Below, piece by piece: positions 1-7,998 of a DNA stretch of 64,000 nucleotides. Made by a program: the position numbers and the translations under genes. Under the pieces are notes generated by a model. The model worked only from the letters and a program-made list of their open reading frames with translations. It did no database searches and was not told where the DNA came from. Origin of the DNA: JACPKO01 sp964406775 (GTDB taxonomy: Bacteria; Patescibacteriota; Microgenomatia; Daviesbacterales; UBA10151); NCBI GenBank assembly GCA_964406775.1, contig CAYOSW010000005.1, forward strand, positions 1 through 64,000, given 5' to 3'. Numbering within the stretch: position 1 is the first letter of the stretch; each line of letters opens with the position of its first letter.

Positions 1-721
1 CTTTTAAGATATCGTCGGTAACAAAAGACGGAGCAACTGCAGCTTCTGTAGTCTCTGCTTCTTCAGGATCATAAACCTGTTTAAATTGTTTTGATAAAAT
101 TTGAGCGGATTTTTGAACTGCTTCAAGAGGAGAGATTGTGCCGTCGGTAACGATGTCCATAATAAGTTTATCAAAATCGGTTTTTCTTCCGACCCTGGTT
201 TGATCAACTGTGTAGTTAACGGAAATTACCGGAGAGAAAATCGCATCAACAGGCAATACGCCGATTTCGCTCATTTTGCGCTCTTCAGCAGAAATATAAC
301 CTACACCTGCCTCAACAGTCATCTCGATGTTCAGCTTAGCTTTTGAATCGGTTAATGTGGCAATATGAGCATCTTTGTTAGTTACTTCTCCGCCGCCCAT
401 AGTGTCAACATCAGAACCTTTAACTTCTCCTGCACCGGTTTTGGAAATTTTAATGTGAATAGGTTTATCTGAATATAATTTAACTCTGATCTTTTTAAGG
501 TTTAAGATTATTTGAATAACATCTTCAATAACTCCGGGGATTGTTGAGAATTGGTGTTGAACTCCGGAAATCTTGACTGAAGTAATAGCCGCACCCTGGA
601 GGGATGTGAGCATTGTTCTTCTCAAGCTGTTTCCGAGTGTGTGTCCGAAACCTCCTTCGAGAGGTTCAAGAATTACTTGCGCTTGTGTTCCGTTATTTTG
701 TTCTTCAGTTACTTTAAACAT
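1..721 (-). CDS. rpoA: RNA polymerase alpha subunit, partial (C-terminal end outside window)
   Basis: The minus strand reads open from an ATG at 721 to the window edge, giving 240 visible residues. The N-terminal domain contains the alpha-dimerisation signature LGNSLRRTML near residue 28, preceded by EPLEGGFGHT, and later TVEAGVGYISAEERK and DKLIMDIVTDG, all typical of the RpoA NTD that nucleates core polymerase assembly. The C-terminal DNA-contacting domain would start about where the window ends and cannot be judged. It is the last visible gene of the ribosomal protein cluster and follows rpsD by 22 bases, the usual alpha-operon order. Confidence 0.95.
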   Translation of the reverse strand, partial: MFKVTEEQNNGTQAQVILEPLEGGFGHTLGNSLRRTMLTSLQGAAITSVKISGVQHQFSTIPGVIEDVIQIILNLKKIRVKLYSDKPIHIKISKTGAGEVKGSDVDTMGGGEVTNKDAHIATLTDSKAKLNIEMTVEAGVGYISAEERKMSEIGVLPVDAIFSPVISVNYTVDQTRVGRKTDFDKLIMDIVTDGTISPLEAVQKSAQILSKQFKQVYDPEEAETTEAAVAPSFVTDDILK

Positions 722-743
722 TGTTTTAAAAAATAATGACCAA

Positions 744-1343
744 TTAACGTGAGTAGTACTCAACAATTAATTGCTCATTTATCACACTTTCCATCTCTTC
801 TCTGGTGGGGAGCCTTAAGACTTTCCCTGCAGCGGCTTTTCGCTCAAGCCATTCCGGAATCTCTTGAGATTCCTCGAGATTTTTTTTAACTTGTGTATTA
901 TCCACGAAATTGGCTGAAATTGCAACAGTTGAATTTATGGCAACAATTGCGGACGGAATTGCGAGTTTCTTGCCGTTCACAGTTACGTGTCCGTGGGAAA
1001 CCAACTGCCTTGCTTCGTTCCTGGATTTAGCAAATCCTAATCTATATATTACATTATCTATCCTTGTTTCCAAAAGCTCAAGTAGGGTTTGACCTGTGGC
1101 TCCTTTACTTCTTGAAGCTTTTTTAACAGTTCCGGAAAATTGTTTCTCGGAAATTCCGAACATTCTTTTGGCTTTTTGCTTTTCGCGCAATTGGAGTCCG
1201 AACTCGGAGAGACGGCGCTTCATCTTCATACCTTTAGGTCCGGGAGCAATTGCTCCTTTTCTTTCGATGGATTTAATATCCTTCGGGAATAGAGCTACTC
1301 CTTCTCTTCTTGATAATCTTCTTTTAGGTCCTGCGTATCTCAT
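744..1343 (-). CDS. rpsD: 30S ribosomal protein S4
   Basis: The 199-residue product starts MRYAGPKRRLSRREG and has the S4 RNA-binding domain around residues 90-150 (LLELLETRIDNVIYRLGFA, then SHGHVTVNGKK). S4 is a primary assembly protein that binds the 5' domain of 16S rRNA and often represses its own operon. A good ribosome binding site, AAGGAGAT, lies 13 bases before the ATG, inside the end of the upstream small gene, so translation of the two may be coupled. The length is normal for the family. Confidence 0.97.
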   Translation of the reverse strand: MRYAGPKRRLSRREGVALFPKDIKSIERKGAIAPGPKGMKMKRRLSEFGLQLREKQKAKRMFGISEKQFSGTVKKASRSKGATGQTLLELLETRIDNVIYRLGFAKSRNEARQLVSHGHVTVNGKKLAIPSAIVAINSTVAISANFVDNTQVKKNLEESQEIPEWLERKAAAGKVLRLPTREEMESVINEQLIVEYYSR

Positions 1344-1346
1344 TTC

Positions 1347-1598
1347 TTAATTTGATCTCCTTGTTTGTCTGCCGCCGGCAGGTAGTATACCATCTGCTGC
1401 GTGTACCGACATAACTGCAAGTCTTGCTCCGATTTCCCTGCTCCCGGGAGTCTTTCCCGACATTAATGCGACTGCTATTAATGCGGATTCTGCATCCGAG
1501 GAAGCTCTGCTTACTCTTGTTGCTCTCTCCAAAGCCGAACTTACCGGTTCACTACCAAACATAGTTATCGGATGAAGGTCTCCTTCAGGTGTTTTCAT
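1347..1598 (-). CDS. Unrecognised 83-aa protein between rpsK and rpsD
   Basis: This reading frame fits exactly between rpsK and rpsD: its ATG begins one base after the rpsK stop and its stop lies three bases before the rpsD ATG. The codons look like those of its neighbours, with no long run of unlikely choices. The protein is mostly predicted helix, Ala- and Ser-rich, with an N-terminal stretch MKTPEGDLHPITMFG and a central part rich in small residues (SALIAVALMSGKTPGSREIG). I recognise no family. The DNA encoding residues near the C-terminus contains a perfect short palindrome (CTGCCGCCGGCAG on the plus strand). The tight packing argues for a real translated gene; no function can be assigned. 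Confidence 0.6.
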   Translation of the reverse strand: MKTPEGDLHPITMFGSEPVSSALERATRVSRASSDAESALIAVALMSGKTPGSREIGARLAVMSVHAADGILPAGGRQTRRSN

Positions 1599-1599
1599 T

Positions 1600-2001
1600 T
1601 TAAACTCTTCTCCTTTTTTCAGCTCTCGGTCCGTTATGAGGCATAGGTGTCACATCGGCAATCATCATAATATTTAATCCGGAATTTTTTAAAGCCCTTA
1701 TCGAAGCGTCTCTGCCGGGTCCGGGACCTTTGATATAAACTTCTACCTGGCTCATACCTAAAGATTTTCCTTTAGCTGCAACTTTTTCAACAGCCGAGAT
1801 AGCTGCAAACGGAGTTGCGCGACGGGCCCCTTTAAAACCGGCGTTTCCCGAGGAACTCCAGGTAAGTGCTTTTCCGGCTGAATCGGTTAAGGTAACCAAA
1901 GTATTATTAAAAGTGGCTGTAACGTAAAGTCTTCCCAAAGCGACGCTCTTGGGAGCGGTTTCTTTTTTCTTATTAGATTTAAGTTGTACTTTTTTTGCCA
2001 T
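1600..2001 (-). CDS. rpsK: 30S ribosomal protein S11
   Basis: The 133-residue product has the S11 core: ATFNNTLVTLTDSAGKALTW, then GFKGARRATPFAA and VYIKGPGPGRDASIRAL, ending in the conserved DVTPMPHNGPR and a basic tail. S11 sits on the platform of the small subunit next to the mRNA exit. The N-terminus carries a short Lys-rich extension. It lies 11 bases after rpsM and directly abuts the 83-aa gene downstream. Confidence 0.97.
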   Translation of the reverse strand: MAKKVQLKSNKKKETAPKSVALGRLYVTATFNNTLVTLTDSAGKALTWSSSGNAGFKGARRATPFAAISAVEKVAAKGKSLGMSQVEVYIKGPGPGRDASIRALKNSGLNIMMIADVTPMPHNGPRAEKRRRV

Positions 2002-2012
2002 ATATTTTTAAA

Positions 2013-2408
2013 TTATTTTGAGGGTGCAGTTTTTGCAACCACTTCTTTTCTGACTGTACCGACTGTCTTCCTCTTGCCTTTTCTGGTGCGGGCGTTGTGT
2101 CTGGTGTTCTGGCCTCTGGCCGGTAAACCCCTTCTGTGTCTTAAACCGCGGTAGGCGCCGATATCCTCAAGTCTTCTGATATTCTGGCTTATTTCACGGG
2201 TTAAATCTCCCTCAACTGTAATTCCCTCCAAAGCTTTGGAGAGTCTGTTAACTTCCTCTTCGGTTAAATCTTTAATTCTTTTTGAGCCGTCAACTTTAGC
2301 TTTTTCAAGCATAAGTTTGACGTTACTCCGGCCGATACCGAATATTACGGTTAAACCGATGTCTGCTCTCTTTTCTGCTGGTAAATCAACTCCTACAATT
2401 CTTGCCAT
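2013..2408 (-). CDS. rpsM: 30S ribosomal protein S13
   Basis: The 131-residue product begins MARIVGVDLPAEKRADIGLT and ends with the arginine-rich tail typical of S13 (GLRHRRGLPARGQNTRHNAR). S13 lies in the head of the 30S subunit and contacts the P-site tRNA and the 50S subunit. The C-terminal tail after TRKGKRK is about ten residues longer than in E. coli. It follows rpmJ in the alpha operon. Confidence 0.97.
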   Translation of the reverse strand: MARIVGVDLPAEKRADIGLTVIFGIGRSNVKLMLEKAKVDGSKRIKDLTEEEVNRLSKALEGITVEGDLTREISQNIRRLEDIGAYRGLRHRRGLPARGQNTRHNARTRKGKRKTVGTVRKEVVAKTAPSK

Positions 2409-2428
2409 AATTTATCCTTGTCTCTGCT

Positions 2429-2545
2429 TTAGCCCTGACGTTGCTTATGCTTTGGGTCACGGGCACAAATCACAAATAAAATCCCCTCGCGCTTAACGAA
2501 TTTACAACCGGTACATCTTGTTTTAACACTTGCTTGAACTTTCAT
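2429..2545 (-). CDS. rpmJ: 50S ribosomal protein L36 (zinc-binding form)
   Basis: This 38-codon gene reads MKVQASVKTRCTGCKFVKRE, continues through GILFVICARDPKHKQRQG and ends in TAA. Cys11, Cys14, Cys27 and His33 form the expected zinc ribbon, so this is the zinc-retaining (C+) type. L36 is a small late-assembly protein of the large subunit. The position between infA and rpsM is the standard one. The protein is too short for most automatic length cut-offs but is not in doubt. Confidence 0.95.
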   Translation of the reverse strand: MKVQASVKTRCTGCKFVKREGILFVICARDPKHKQRQG

Positions 2546-2560
2546 TTTTTAAATCTCCGA

Positions 2561-2806
2561 TCATTTAACTCTAAACGTAATGCGCCCTTTGTCCAAATCA
2601 TATTTGGCGCTCATCTCAGCCTTAACTCTGTCTCCGACCAACAGCCTGATATAATGTTTGCGCATTTTACCAGATATGTGACACAAAATCACGCGGCCTA
2701 CAAGTTCCGGAATGTCCGGGCTCGATACTATCTCCACCCTGAACAAAGTATTGGGCAGAACTTCAAGTACCTTACCTTGGATCTCAATAATATCCGGTGT
2801 ATCCAT
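2561..2806 (-). CDS. infA: Translation initiation factor IF-1
   Basis: The product is a single OB-fold: IIEIQGKVLEVLPNTLFRVE followed, after a loop, by CHISGKMRKHYIRLLVGDRV and YDLDKGRITFR. IF-1 blocks the A site during initiation. I place the start at the ATG at 2806 (81 aa), which gives the usual short N-terminus before the first strand; a TTG at 2821 in frame would add five residues. The loop after strand 2 (SSPDIPELVGRV) is several residues longer than the ENGHVV-type loop of E. coli. No strong ribosome binding site precedes either start. Confidence 0.93.
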   Translation of the reverse strand: MDTPDIIEIQGKVLEVLPNTLFRVEIVSSPDIPELVGRVILCHISGKMRKHYIRLLVGDRVKAEMSAKYDLDKGRITFRVK

Positions 2807-2823
2807 TATTGCGTCAACCAAAA

Positions 2824-2859
2824 TTTACGCTCAAGTATTTTACCAAACTCAAGCGTAAA
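2824..2859. repeat. Inverted repeat upstream of infA
   Basis: TTTACGCT at 2824-2831 is repeated in perfect inverted form (AGCGTAAA) at 2852-2859, just before the infA start. It could be an operator, or an RNA hairpin in the infA leader. No run of T follows on either strand, so it does not look like an intrinsic terminator. Confidence 0.45.
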
Positions 2860-2987
2860 GCACAACCCATAGCATAGGTTGGAATAAACCAATAGTCCAA
2901 TGTCAAATAAACCAATTCTCAATAATAAAGTAAATTGAGCTTTTGTATATTGGGTTATTTGTTTATCGGGTTATTAGTTTATTAAGT

Positions 2988-3761
2988 TTATACCTTTCTC
3001 CAGTCGGTTAAGACCTCCGCTTTATCGCTCCCGATAACGACCGTCATCTCAAAAAGACCGCCCCAGGAACCGTCTTTTGAGGAGATCGTCCATCCGTCAT
3101 TTTCCAGAATTACCTCGTGCCCGCCACGGTTATAAATAGCCTCAATGGCGATTGTCTGTCCTTTTTTTAAAGGTAATCCTCTCCCCGGTCTTCCGAATCC
3201 CGGAACTTCCGGGTCTTCGTGCAGTTTTTTACCGATTCCGTGACCGACGAGTGACCTTACAACCGAATATCCGCCCCCCTCAACCTGTTTCTGCATCGCC
3301 GCTCCGATATCTCCGATCTTATTACCGCCCCGGGCTTGGGAGATACCGTTCCACATCGCCTGTTCTCCGACTTTTAAAAATTTATCTTTTTCATCGAAAT
3401 CGGCAATTTTTGATTTTTGACCGACCATCACGCTCCAGGCTGCATCGGTATGCCAGCCGTTATAAACCGCTCCGATATCGACACTGAAAATATCGCCCTC
3501 TTTAAGTTCAATCGGGCGGGGGATTCCGTGGACTACTTCGTTATTTAAGGTAAGACAGGTTGCCCAGTGATATCCGGGAACTGTTTTAAAACTGACCTGA
3601 CCTCCCAATTTTAAAATTTCCGCCTCGGCGATATTATCAAGCTCGATCAGGCTTATTCCCGGTTTGACAGCCTCAAGGACCGCTTTTAACGCACCGGCGG
3701 TTATTTCGCCGCTTTTACGCATCAGTTCAATTTGGGAAGAAGTTCTCGGTGTTAGGCTCAT
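2988..3761 (-). CDS. map: Methionine aminopeptidase, type I
   Basis: The 257-residue enzyme removes N-terminal methionine from new proteins. The five metal ligands are visible: Asp in FSVDIGAVYNGWHTDAAW (two Asp), His in SLVGHGIGKKLHEDP, Glu in TIAIEAIYNRGG and Glu in GLFEMTVVIG. The second His of LHEDP is the conserved catalytic one. It overlaps adk by four bases (ATGA), so the two are translationally coupled. Map usually follows adk or secY in spc operons, as here. Length is typical of the short bacterial type without an N-terminal zinc finger. Confidence 0.96.
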   Translation of the reverse strand: MSLTPRTSSQIELMRKSGEITAGALKAVLEAVKPGISLIELDNIAEAEILKLGGQVSFKTVPGYHWATCLTLNNEVVHGIPRPIELKEGDIFSVDIGAVYNGWHTDAAWSVMVGQKSKIADFDEKDKFLKVGEQAMWNGISQARGGNKIGDIGAAMQKQVEGGGYSVVRSLVGHGIGKKLHEDPEVPGFGRPGRGLPLKKGQTIAIEAIYNRGGHEVILENDGWTISSKDGSWGGLFEMTVVIGSDKAEVLTDWRKV

Positions 3762-4273
3762 TTCAAATTCTCCTCAATTTTTGCGAAAATCTCACCAATT
3801 CCGGCCGTACCGTCAACTCTCACTAATTTTTCTTTGTAAAAGTCCAGTATTTTTTCCAAATCTTCCTGCTGGACCCTGATTCTGGTTTCAATCGCGCCTT
3901 CGGAATCATCAGCCCGGCCTCTTCCCTTCATCCTGTCTTTTAAAACCTCAATCGGCACCTCAAGATAAAAAACCTTATCGAATCCGGGGTCAAAAAGCTC
4001 AACCTGTTCGGTTGTCCTGGGGTATCCTTCCATAATAAAATCGTCCCCGACTTTCCCCGCTTCTGCTTTAATCAGCTCCGCGACCGTTGCATCGTCTACC
4101 AACTCGCCCGAAGCCATAATAGCTTTAATTTTTTGCGCCAATTCACCCTCGCCTGAGGCTATCTCACGCAGTATATTGCCCATTCTGACGGGCTGTAAGC
4201 CGTATTTATCGGCTATTTTGTCGATTTGTGTAGTTTTACCTGAACCGGGGAGACCGACAATGAGTATCTTCAT
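3758..4273 (-). CDS. adk: Adenylate kinase, short form without a full LID domain
   Basis: The 171-residue product has the P-loop GLPGSGKTT at residues 7-15, the NMP-binding part (MGNILREIASGEG, GELVDDATV) and EGYPRTTEQVELFD. It should interconvert AMP, ADP and ATP. The LID region is reduced to MKGRGRADDSEGAIETRIR, so the enzyme is about 45 residues shorter than the 214-residue E. coli enzyme and resembles short forms. Position after secY and overlap with map support Adk over other nucleoside monophosphate kinases. Confidence 0.9.
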   Translation of the reverse strand: MKILIVGLPGSGKTTQIDKIADKYGLQPVRMGNILREIASGEGELAQKIKAIMASGELVDDATVAELIKAEAGKVGDDFIMEGYPRTTEQVELFDPGFDKVFYLEVPIEVLKDRMKGRGRADDSEGAIETRIRVQQEDLEKILDFYKEKLVRVDGTAGIGEIFAKIEENLK

Positions 4274-4275
4274 AT

Positions 4276-5562
4276 CTATGAAAGGAATTTATCGTAGTTT
4301 TTCTCAATCATTTTGCTTTCAAACTGCTTGGCAGTATCTAAAATTACCGAAACCACGATCAAAAGAGATGTTCCTCCGACAACTAAAGTTGAGATTCCGG
4401 TAAAGGAGGAGATTACCGAAGGCATAACCGCAATTGTTCCCAGGAATATCGCACCGGCCAAAGTTATCCTTACCAGGATGTAGTTTAAATACGAGGCCGT
4501 TGCACTGCCCGGTCTGATACCCGGAACAAACCCACCGTATTTTTTAATTTCGTCTGCAATCTTGGTCGGATTAAAAACTACCGCAGTATAAAAATAAGTA
4601 AATCCGATAACCAAAAGGAAATAGGTAAGGTTATATGCTATTGATTCCGGCTGGAAGTTCTGCACCAAAAATCTGCCGATATTTTGCAGAACCGGAACAG
4701 GGGACTGGGCTAAAAACTGACTCCCGAAAGAGGGGAGCAGTACTAAGGAAATTGCAAAAATAATCGGAATAACACCGGTTTGGTTAACGCGCAGAGGCAG
4801 GTATGTTTGGACCTGGCTCATTCTCCGGCCGGCCGAAAAACGCCTGGCGTAATGAATCTGGATTTGTCTGCGTCCTTCGTTAATAAATACAATTGCTGCG
4901 GTTACGAGCAATCCGACTGCTACAAAAATTAGAATATTTAAAAGTTGGGACTGCTCTACAATTGATACAGTCTGGAATAAAACAACCGGCGCTCTTGCCA
5001 AAATACCGACTAAAATCAAAATGGAAATACCGTTGCCGATTCCGTACTCGGTTAAAAGCTCACCCAGCCACATTGTAAACACCGTACCTGCAACCATAGC
5101 AACAATGATTGAAAGAATCGCCAAAGGAGTTCCGGCCTCAACCAGACCCTGATTTTTCAAAAGCGTATACATACCGACCGACTGAATAACTGCCAAAGGA
5201 ATCGTCAGGAACCGGGTATATTGATTAATCTTCTGACGGCCCATCTCCCCTTCTTTGCTCATTTCTTCAAGCTTCGGGAAAACCATAGTTAAAAGCTGCA
5301 TAATAATCGAGGCGTTAATATACGGATTCAAACCGAGCGCCAAAACGGAAAAGTTAGTTAAGGTTCCTCCGGAAAAAATATCCAAAAGCCCGAGGAGCTG
5401 GTTACTGCCGAAAAGCTGACGGATGCCTTCAACATTAATACCCGCAATCGGGATCTGTGCTGACAGACGGAAAACAAAAATGATAATGGCGGTAATGATT
5501 AATTTGCGGCGGAGCTCCGGAATTTTTAAGGCATTTAATATCGGTTGAATTAAACTAGCCAA
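4276..5562 (-). CDS. secY: Protein translocase subunit SecY
   Basis: The product is a polytopic membrane protein with about ten hydrophobic segments, forming the protein-conducting channel. Recognisable parts are IPIAGINVEG after the first segment, the plug region LLGLLDIFSGGTLTNFSVLALGLNPYINASI, the cytoplasmic loop QIHYARRFS and GFVPGIRPG. I choose the TTG at 5562 (428 aa, N-terminus ASLIQPILNALKIPEL) because AGGAGG lies five bases upstream and the resulting N-terminus matches the length of other SecY proteins. The frame stays open to 5604, but that start lies deep inside rplO. With the chosen start the overlap with rplO is eight bases. Confidence 0.94.
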   Translation of the reverse strand: MASLIQPILNALKIPELRRKLIITAIIIFVFRLSAQIPIAGINVEGIRQLFGSNQLLGLLDIFSGGTLTNFSVLALGLNPYINASIIMQLLTMVFPKLEEMSKEGEMGRQKINQYTRFLTIPLAVIQSVGMYTLLKNQGLVEAGTPLAILSIIVAMVAGTVFTMWLGELLTEYGIGNGISILILVGILARAPVVLFQTVSIVEQSQLLNILIFVAVGLLVTAAIVFINEGRRQIQIHYARRFSAGRRMSQVQTYLPLRVNQTGVIPIIFAISLVLLPSFGSQFLAQSPVPVLQNIGRFLVQNFQPESIAYNLTYFLLVIGFTYFYTAVVFNPTKIADEIKKYGGFVPGIRPGSATASYLNYILVRITLAGAIFLGTIAVMPSVISSFTGISTLVVGGTSLLIVVSVILDTAKQFESKMIEKNYDKFLS

Positions 5563-5992
5563 CTTTGCCTCCTGCAGTTTCGATCTTTTCTTTGACCTTC
5601 GCACTTACAGGAATTTCTACGACTAATCCTTTTACATTAAGCTCTCCCTTATTTAATACTTTTACTCCTCTTTTCAGCTTGCCCCGTCCGGATACAAGTC
5701 CGGCTTCAACCAGGGTTTCGATGCTTACTGTTGAATTAGTCTTGAATTTGTTTAAATCTTCGAGTGAAATCACAACCGGTGTCGGATCGGCTTTTTTATT
5801 TCCCCAACCGCGGACAAACGGAAGTTTCTTATATAAAGGCAAGCTTCCTCCGATGAAGGCTGCAGGAATTTTTCCGCGGGCTTTTTGTCCCTTTGAACCG
5901 CGTCCCCCGGTCTTACCTTTTCCTGACCCGGTTCCCCGGCCTAAACGCTTTTTACTTCTTTCAATTGTTTTAGGTAATTCGCTTAATTTCAT
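5555..5992 (-). CDS. rplO: 50S ribosomal protein L15
   Basis: The 145-residue product begins MKLSELPKTIERSKKRLGRG and has the glycine-rich N-terminal arm (GTGSGKGKTGGRGSKGQ) that threads through 23S rRNA, then the globular part ending GLVVEIPVSAKVKEK. It follows rpsE with a four-base overlap. The gene order rpsE-rplO without rpmD between them means L30 is missing from its normal place. Confidence 0.96.
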   Translation of the reverse strand: MKLSELPKTIERSKKRLGRGTGSGKGKTGGRGSKGQKARGKIPAAFIGGSLPLYKKLPFVRGWGNKKADPTPVVISLEDLNKFKTNSTVSIETLVEAGLVSGRGKLKRGVKVLNKGELNVKGLVVEIPVSAKVKEKIETAGGKVG

Positions 5993-6597
5993 TTTGTTTC
6001 CTCTTTCTTTTTAGGCTCTTCCTTTTTCTCAGCCTTTTCAGCTTTCTTTTGTTCTTTTGCTTCTTTCAATGCTTTATTTTCATCTTCCTGTTTTTTATCG
6101 GCAACCGCATATTTGGATGCGGTAATTTCTTTCAAAGCGTGCAATGTTGCATAAACATTTGAAGCTTTGTTGTTGGTTCCCAGGATTTTTGAAACGACAT
6201 CGTGAATTCCTGCCGCTTCTACTACAACCCTGACCGGACCTCCCGCAATAACTCCGGTTCCCTTAGGTGCCGGTTTAAGTAAAATAATCGCTGCACCGAG
6301 TTTGACGTTAACGGAATGCAGAATTGTCCTGCCGTCTTTTAACGGAACCATAACCATATGTTTTTTCGCATAACTGGTCGCTTTCCTGACTGCCGATTGA
6401 ACATCCGCTGCTTTACCCAGTCCGACTCCGACTTTGCCTTTTTTATCACCGACGACAACCAATACCGAAAGTGATCTTTTATCTCCACCCTTGGTTTTTT
6501 TGGAAACACGGTTGACCTGGACTACCTTCTCGTAAAAATCTGAAGGTTCCTGAAGTCTTCTGTTATCTCTTCTGTTATCACGTTGTTTAAAATCCAT
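5989..6597 (-). CDS. rpsE: 30S ribosomal protein S5 with charged C-terminal tail
   Basis: The core contains the double-stranded RNA-binding-like domain and the S5 signature (EKVVQVNRVSKKTKGGDKRS, VGDKKGKVGVGLGKA, KGTGVIAGGPVRVVVEAAGI). S5 helps keep decoding accuracy. After the conserved end near residue 165 the protein continues as a Lys/Glu-rich low-complexity tail of about 35 residues, bringing it to 202 aa against 166 in E. coli. It overlaps rplR by one base and rplO by four. Confidence 0.96.
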   Translation of the reverse strand: MDFKQRDNRRDNRRLQEPSDFYEKVVQVNRVSKKTKGGDKRSLSVLVVVGDKKGKVGVGLGKAADVQSAVRKATSYAKKHMVMVPLKDGRTILHSVNVKLGAAIILLKPAPKGTGVIAGGPVRVVVEAAGIHDVVSKILGTNNKASNVYATLHALKEITASKYAVADKKQEDENKALKEAKEQKKAEKAEKKEEPKKKEETK

Positions 6598-6932
6598 TAG
6601 AACTGCAAACCTCCCTTTCTTAATCCTTCAGCAACAGCCGCAACCCGGCCGTGATAGGCAAATCCCCCTCGGTCAAAAATTATTTTGGTAATTTTTGCTT
6701 TAACTGCTTTTTGAGCCAGAGTTTCACCGACTTTTGTTGCCCTTTCGGTTTTTGTACCGCCTTTGGCGTTCAGGTCAGATTCAGAAGCCAATGTTTTACC
6801 GGCATTATCGTCAATAATTTGAGCATAAATATGCTGACCGGATTTAAATACGGCGACTCTCGGTTTTTCGGCAGTACCGAAAATATTTTTTCTGACTCTT
6901 TTATGCTTACTTACTCTTAATATTTTTTTCAT
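6597..6932 (-). CDS. rplR: 50S ribosomal protein L18
   Basis: The 111-residue product shows the L18 pattern RPRVAVFKS-type (here KPRVAVFKSGQHIYAQIID), then ATKVGETLAQKA and FDRGGFAYHGRVAAVAEGLRKGGLQF at the end. L18 binds 5S rRNA in the central protuberance. It lies two bases after rplF and overlaps rpsE by one base. Confidence 0.96.
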   Translation of the reverse strand: MKKILRVSKHKRVRKNIFGTAEKPRVAVFKSGQHIYAQIIDDNAGKTLASESDLNAKGGTKTERATKVGETLAQKAVKAKITKIIFDRGGFAYHGRVAAVAEGLRKGGLQF

Positions 6933-6934
6933 TT

Positions 6935-7489
6935 TTATTTAGCTCCGGTGGCCGCTTTACCTGCTTTTCCGGCCTTCTTTCTTACGTATTCTCCGGCATA
7001 TCTGATACCTTTACCCTGATAAACTTCCGGCGGTTTAACTCCTCTGATATTGGCGGCGATCTGGCCTACCAAAATCTTGTTATATCCTGAAACTTTAATT
7101 TTAGTGTTGTCGGCAACCGCAAAAGTAATTCCTTCAGGTGCTTTAATAACAACCTGGTGAGAAAAACCGACGTTTAAAGTCAGACTTTCCCCTCCGCCTT
7201 GCGCTCTGTATCCGACACCGACCATTTCCAGATTTTTATCCCATCCTGCCGAAACACCGATTACCATATTGCTGATCAGCGAGCGGGTCAGTCCGTGCAT
7301 TGCAGCCGCTTTTTCATAACCTTTTTTGGCTTTAACCGTTATTACACTTCCTTCGATCTCGAGCTTGACTGCAGGATTTAACTCCATAGCCAAAGTTCCT
7401 TTTGAGCCTTTTACGGTTAAATTATCACCCTCAAGATTTACTTCTACTCCTGCAGGTATTGTTATTGGATTGTTTCCTATTCTACTCAT
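6935..7489 (-). CDS. rplF: 50S ribosomal protein L6
   Basis: The 184-residue product begins MSRIGNNPITIPAGVEVNLE and contains the duplicated L6 fold, with HGLTRSLISNMVIGVSAG in the first half and KILVGQIAANIRGVKPPEVYQGKGI in the second, followed by IRYAGEYVRKKAGKAGK. L6 sits near the factor-binding site. The 51-base gap to rpsH holds a small hairpin but no other gene. Confidence 0.97.
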   Translation of the reverse strand: MSRIGNNPITIPAGVEVNLEGDNLTVKGSKGTLAMELNPAVKLEIEGSVITVKAKKGYEKAAAMHGLTRSLISNMVIGVSAGWDKNLEMVGVGYRAQGGGESLTLNVGFSHQVVIKAPEGITFAVADNTKIKVSGYNKILVGQIAANIRGVKPPEVYQGKGIRYAGEYVRKKAGKAGKAATGAK

Positions 7490-7540
7490 AATTAATTTCT
7501 TCTTTTGGTTAAAAGCCCTTGCAAACTAAGTTTGCTCCGG

Positions 7541-7933
7541 TTACCAAACGTGTGCGAGAATTTCTCCGCCCACGCCCTCCTTTCTTGCTCTTTTATCGCT
7601 CATTACACCTTTAGGCGTTGAGATGATTGCCAGTCCAAAGCCGTTTAATACTCTCGGTAAAGCCTTGCTCGGTTTGTAAACCCGCAGTCCCGGCTTGGAA
7701 ATCCTTTTAACATCGGTCAGTGCGGCTTTCCTGCCTAAGTATTTCAGCTCAACGGTAATTTTGCTGAAATTTTTGCCTTCTATCTTTTCTTCTTTAAAGC
7801 TCTCGATAAATCCTTCCTCTTTTAAGAGTGCACAAATTGCCAAAACAAGTTTTGAGTAAGGCAATACAATCGTATCTTTAAACGAAAGATAACCGTTTTT
7901 TATTCTTATTAATGAGTCAGCTACTATATCCAT
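7541..7933 (-). CDS. rpsH: 30S ribosomal protein S8
   Basis: The 130-residue product has the S8 pattern: DIVADSLIRIKNGY at the start, a central KITVELKYLGRK strand and the conserved C-terminus KALPRVLNGFGLAIISTPKG, then EGVGGEILAHVW. It binds the central domain of 16S rRNA and is the classic autogenous repressor of the spc operon. Its ATG lies seven bases after the stop codon of a displaced rpsN 3' fragment, which probably marks the original rpsN-rpsH junction. Confidence 0.97.
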   Translation of the reverse strand: MDIVADSLIRIKNGYLSFKDTIVLPYSKLVLAICALLKEEGFIESFKEEKIEGKNFSKITVELKYLGRKAALTDVKRISKPGLRVYKPSKALPRVLNGFGLAIISTPKGVMSDKRARKEGVGGEILAHVW

Positions 7934-7940
7934 ATTTTTA

Positions 7941-7979
7941 CTACCAGCTCGCTTTCTTTACGCCGGGCAAATACCCTTT
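7941..7979 (-). pseudogene. Displaced copy of the rpsN 3' end
   Basis: On the minus strand this stretch encodes KGYLPGVKKASW and then TAG, identical to the last 12 residues of the functional rpsN located 77 bases upstream. The two copies differ by synonymous changes in six codons, including Ser AGC versus TCA, so both seem to have evolved as coding sequence. The displaced copy has no start and is cut off upstream by AGAGAACTTCGTTCTCT, a small hairpin. Its stop is seven bases before rpsH. It looks like the original end of the gene, pushed away by an insertion or recombination. Confidence 0.8.
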
Positions 7980-7998
7980 TAGAGAACGAAGTTCTCGC

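Noticed and set aside
2872..2987. Repeated ATAAACCAAT and GGTTATTTGTTTAT words between infA and map
   Set aside because: The words are A/T-rich, imperfect and not regularly spaced. I do not see a clear iteron or promoter array.
5563..5604. N-terminal extension of SecY from an upstream start at 5604
   Set aside because: It would overlap rplO by 50 bases and lacks a ribosome binding site; the TTG at 5562 has AGGAGG and gives a normal N-terminus.
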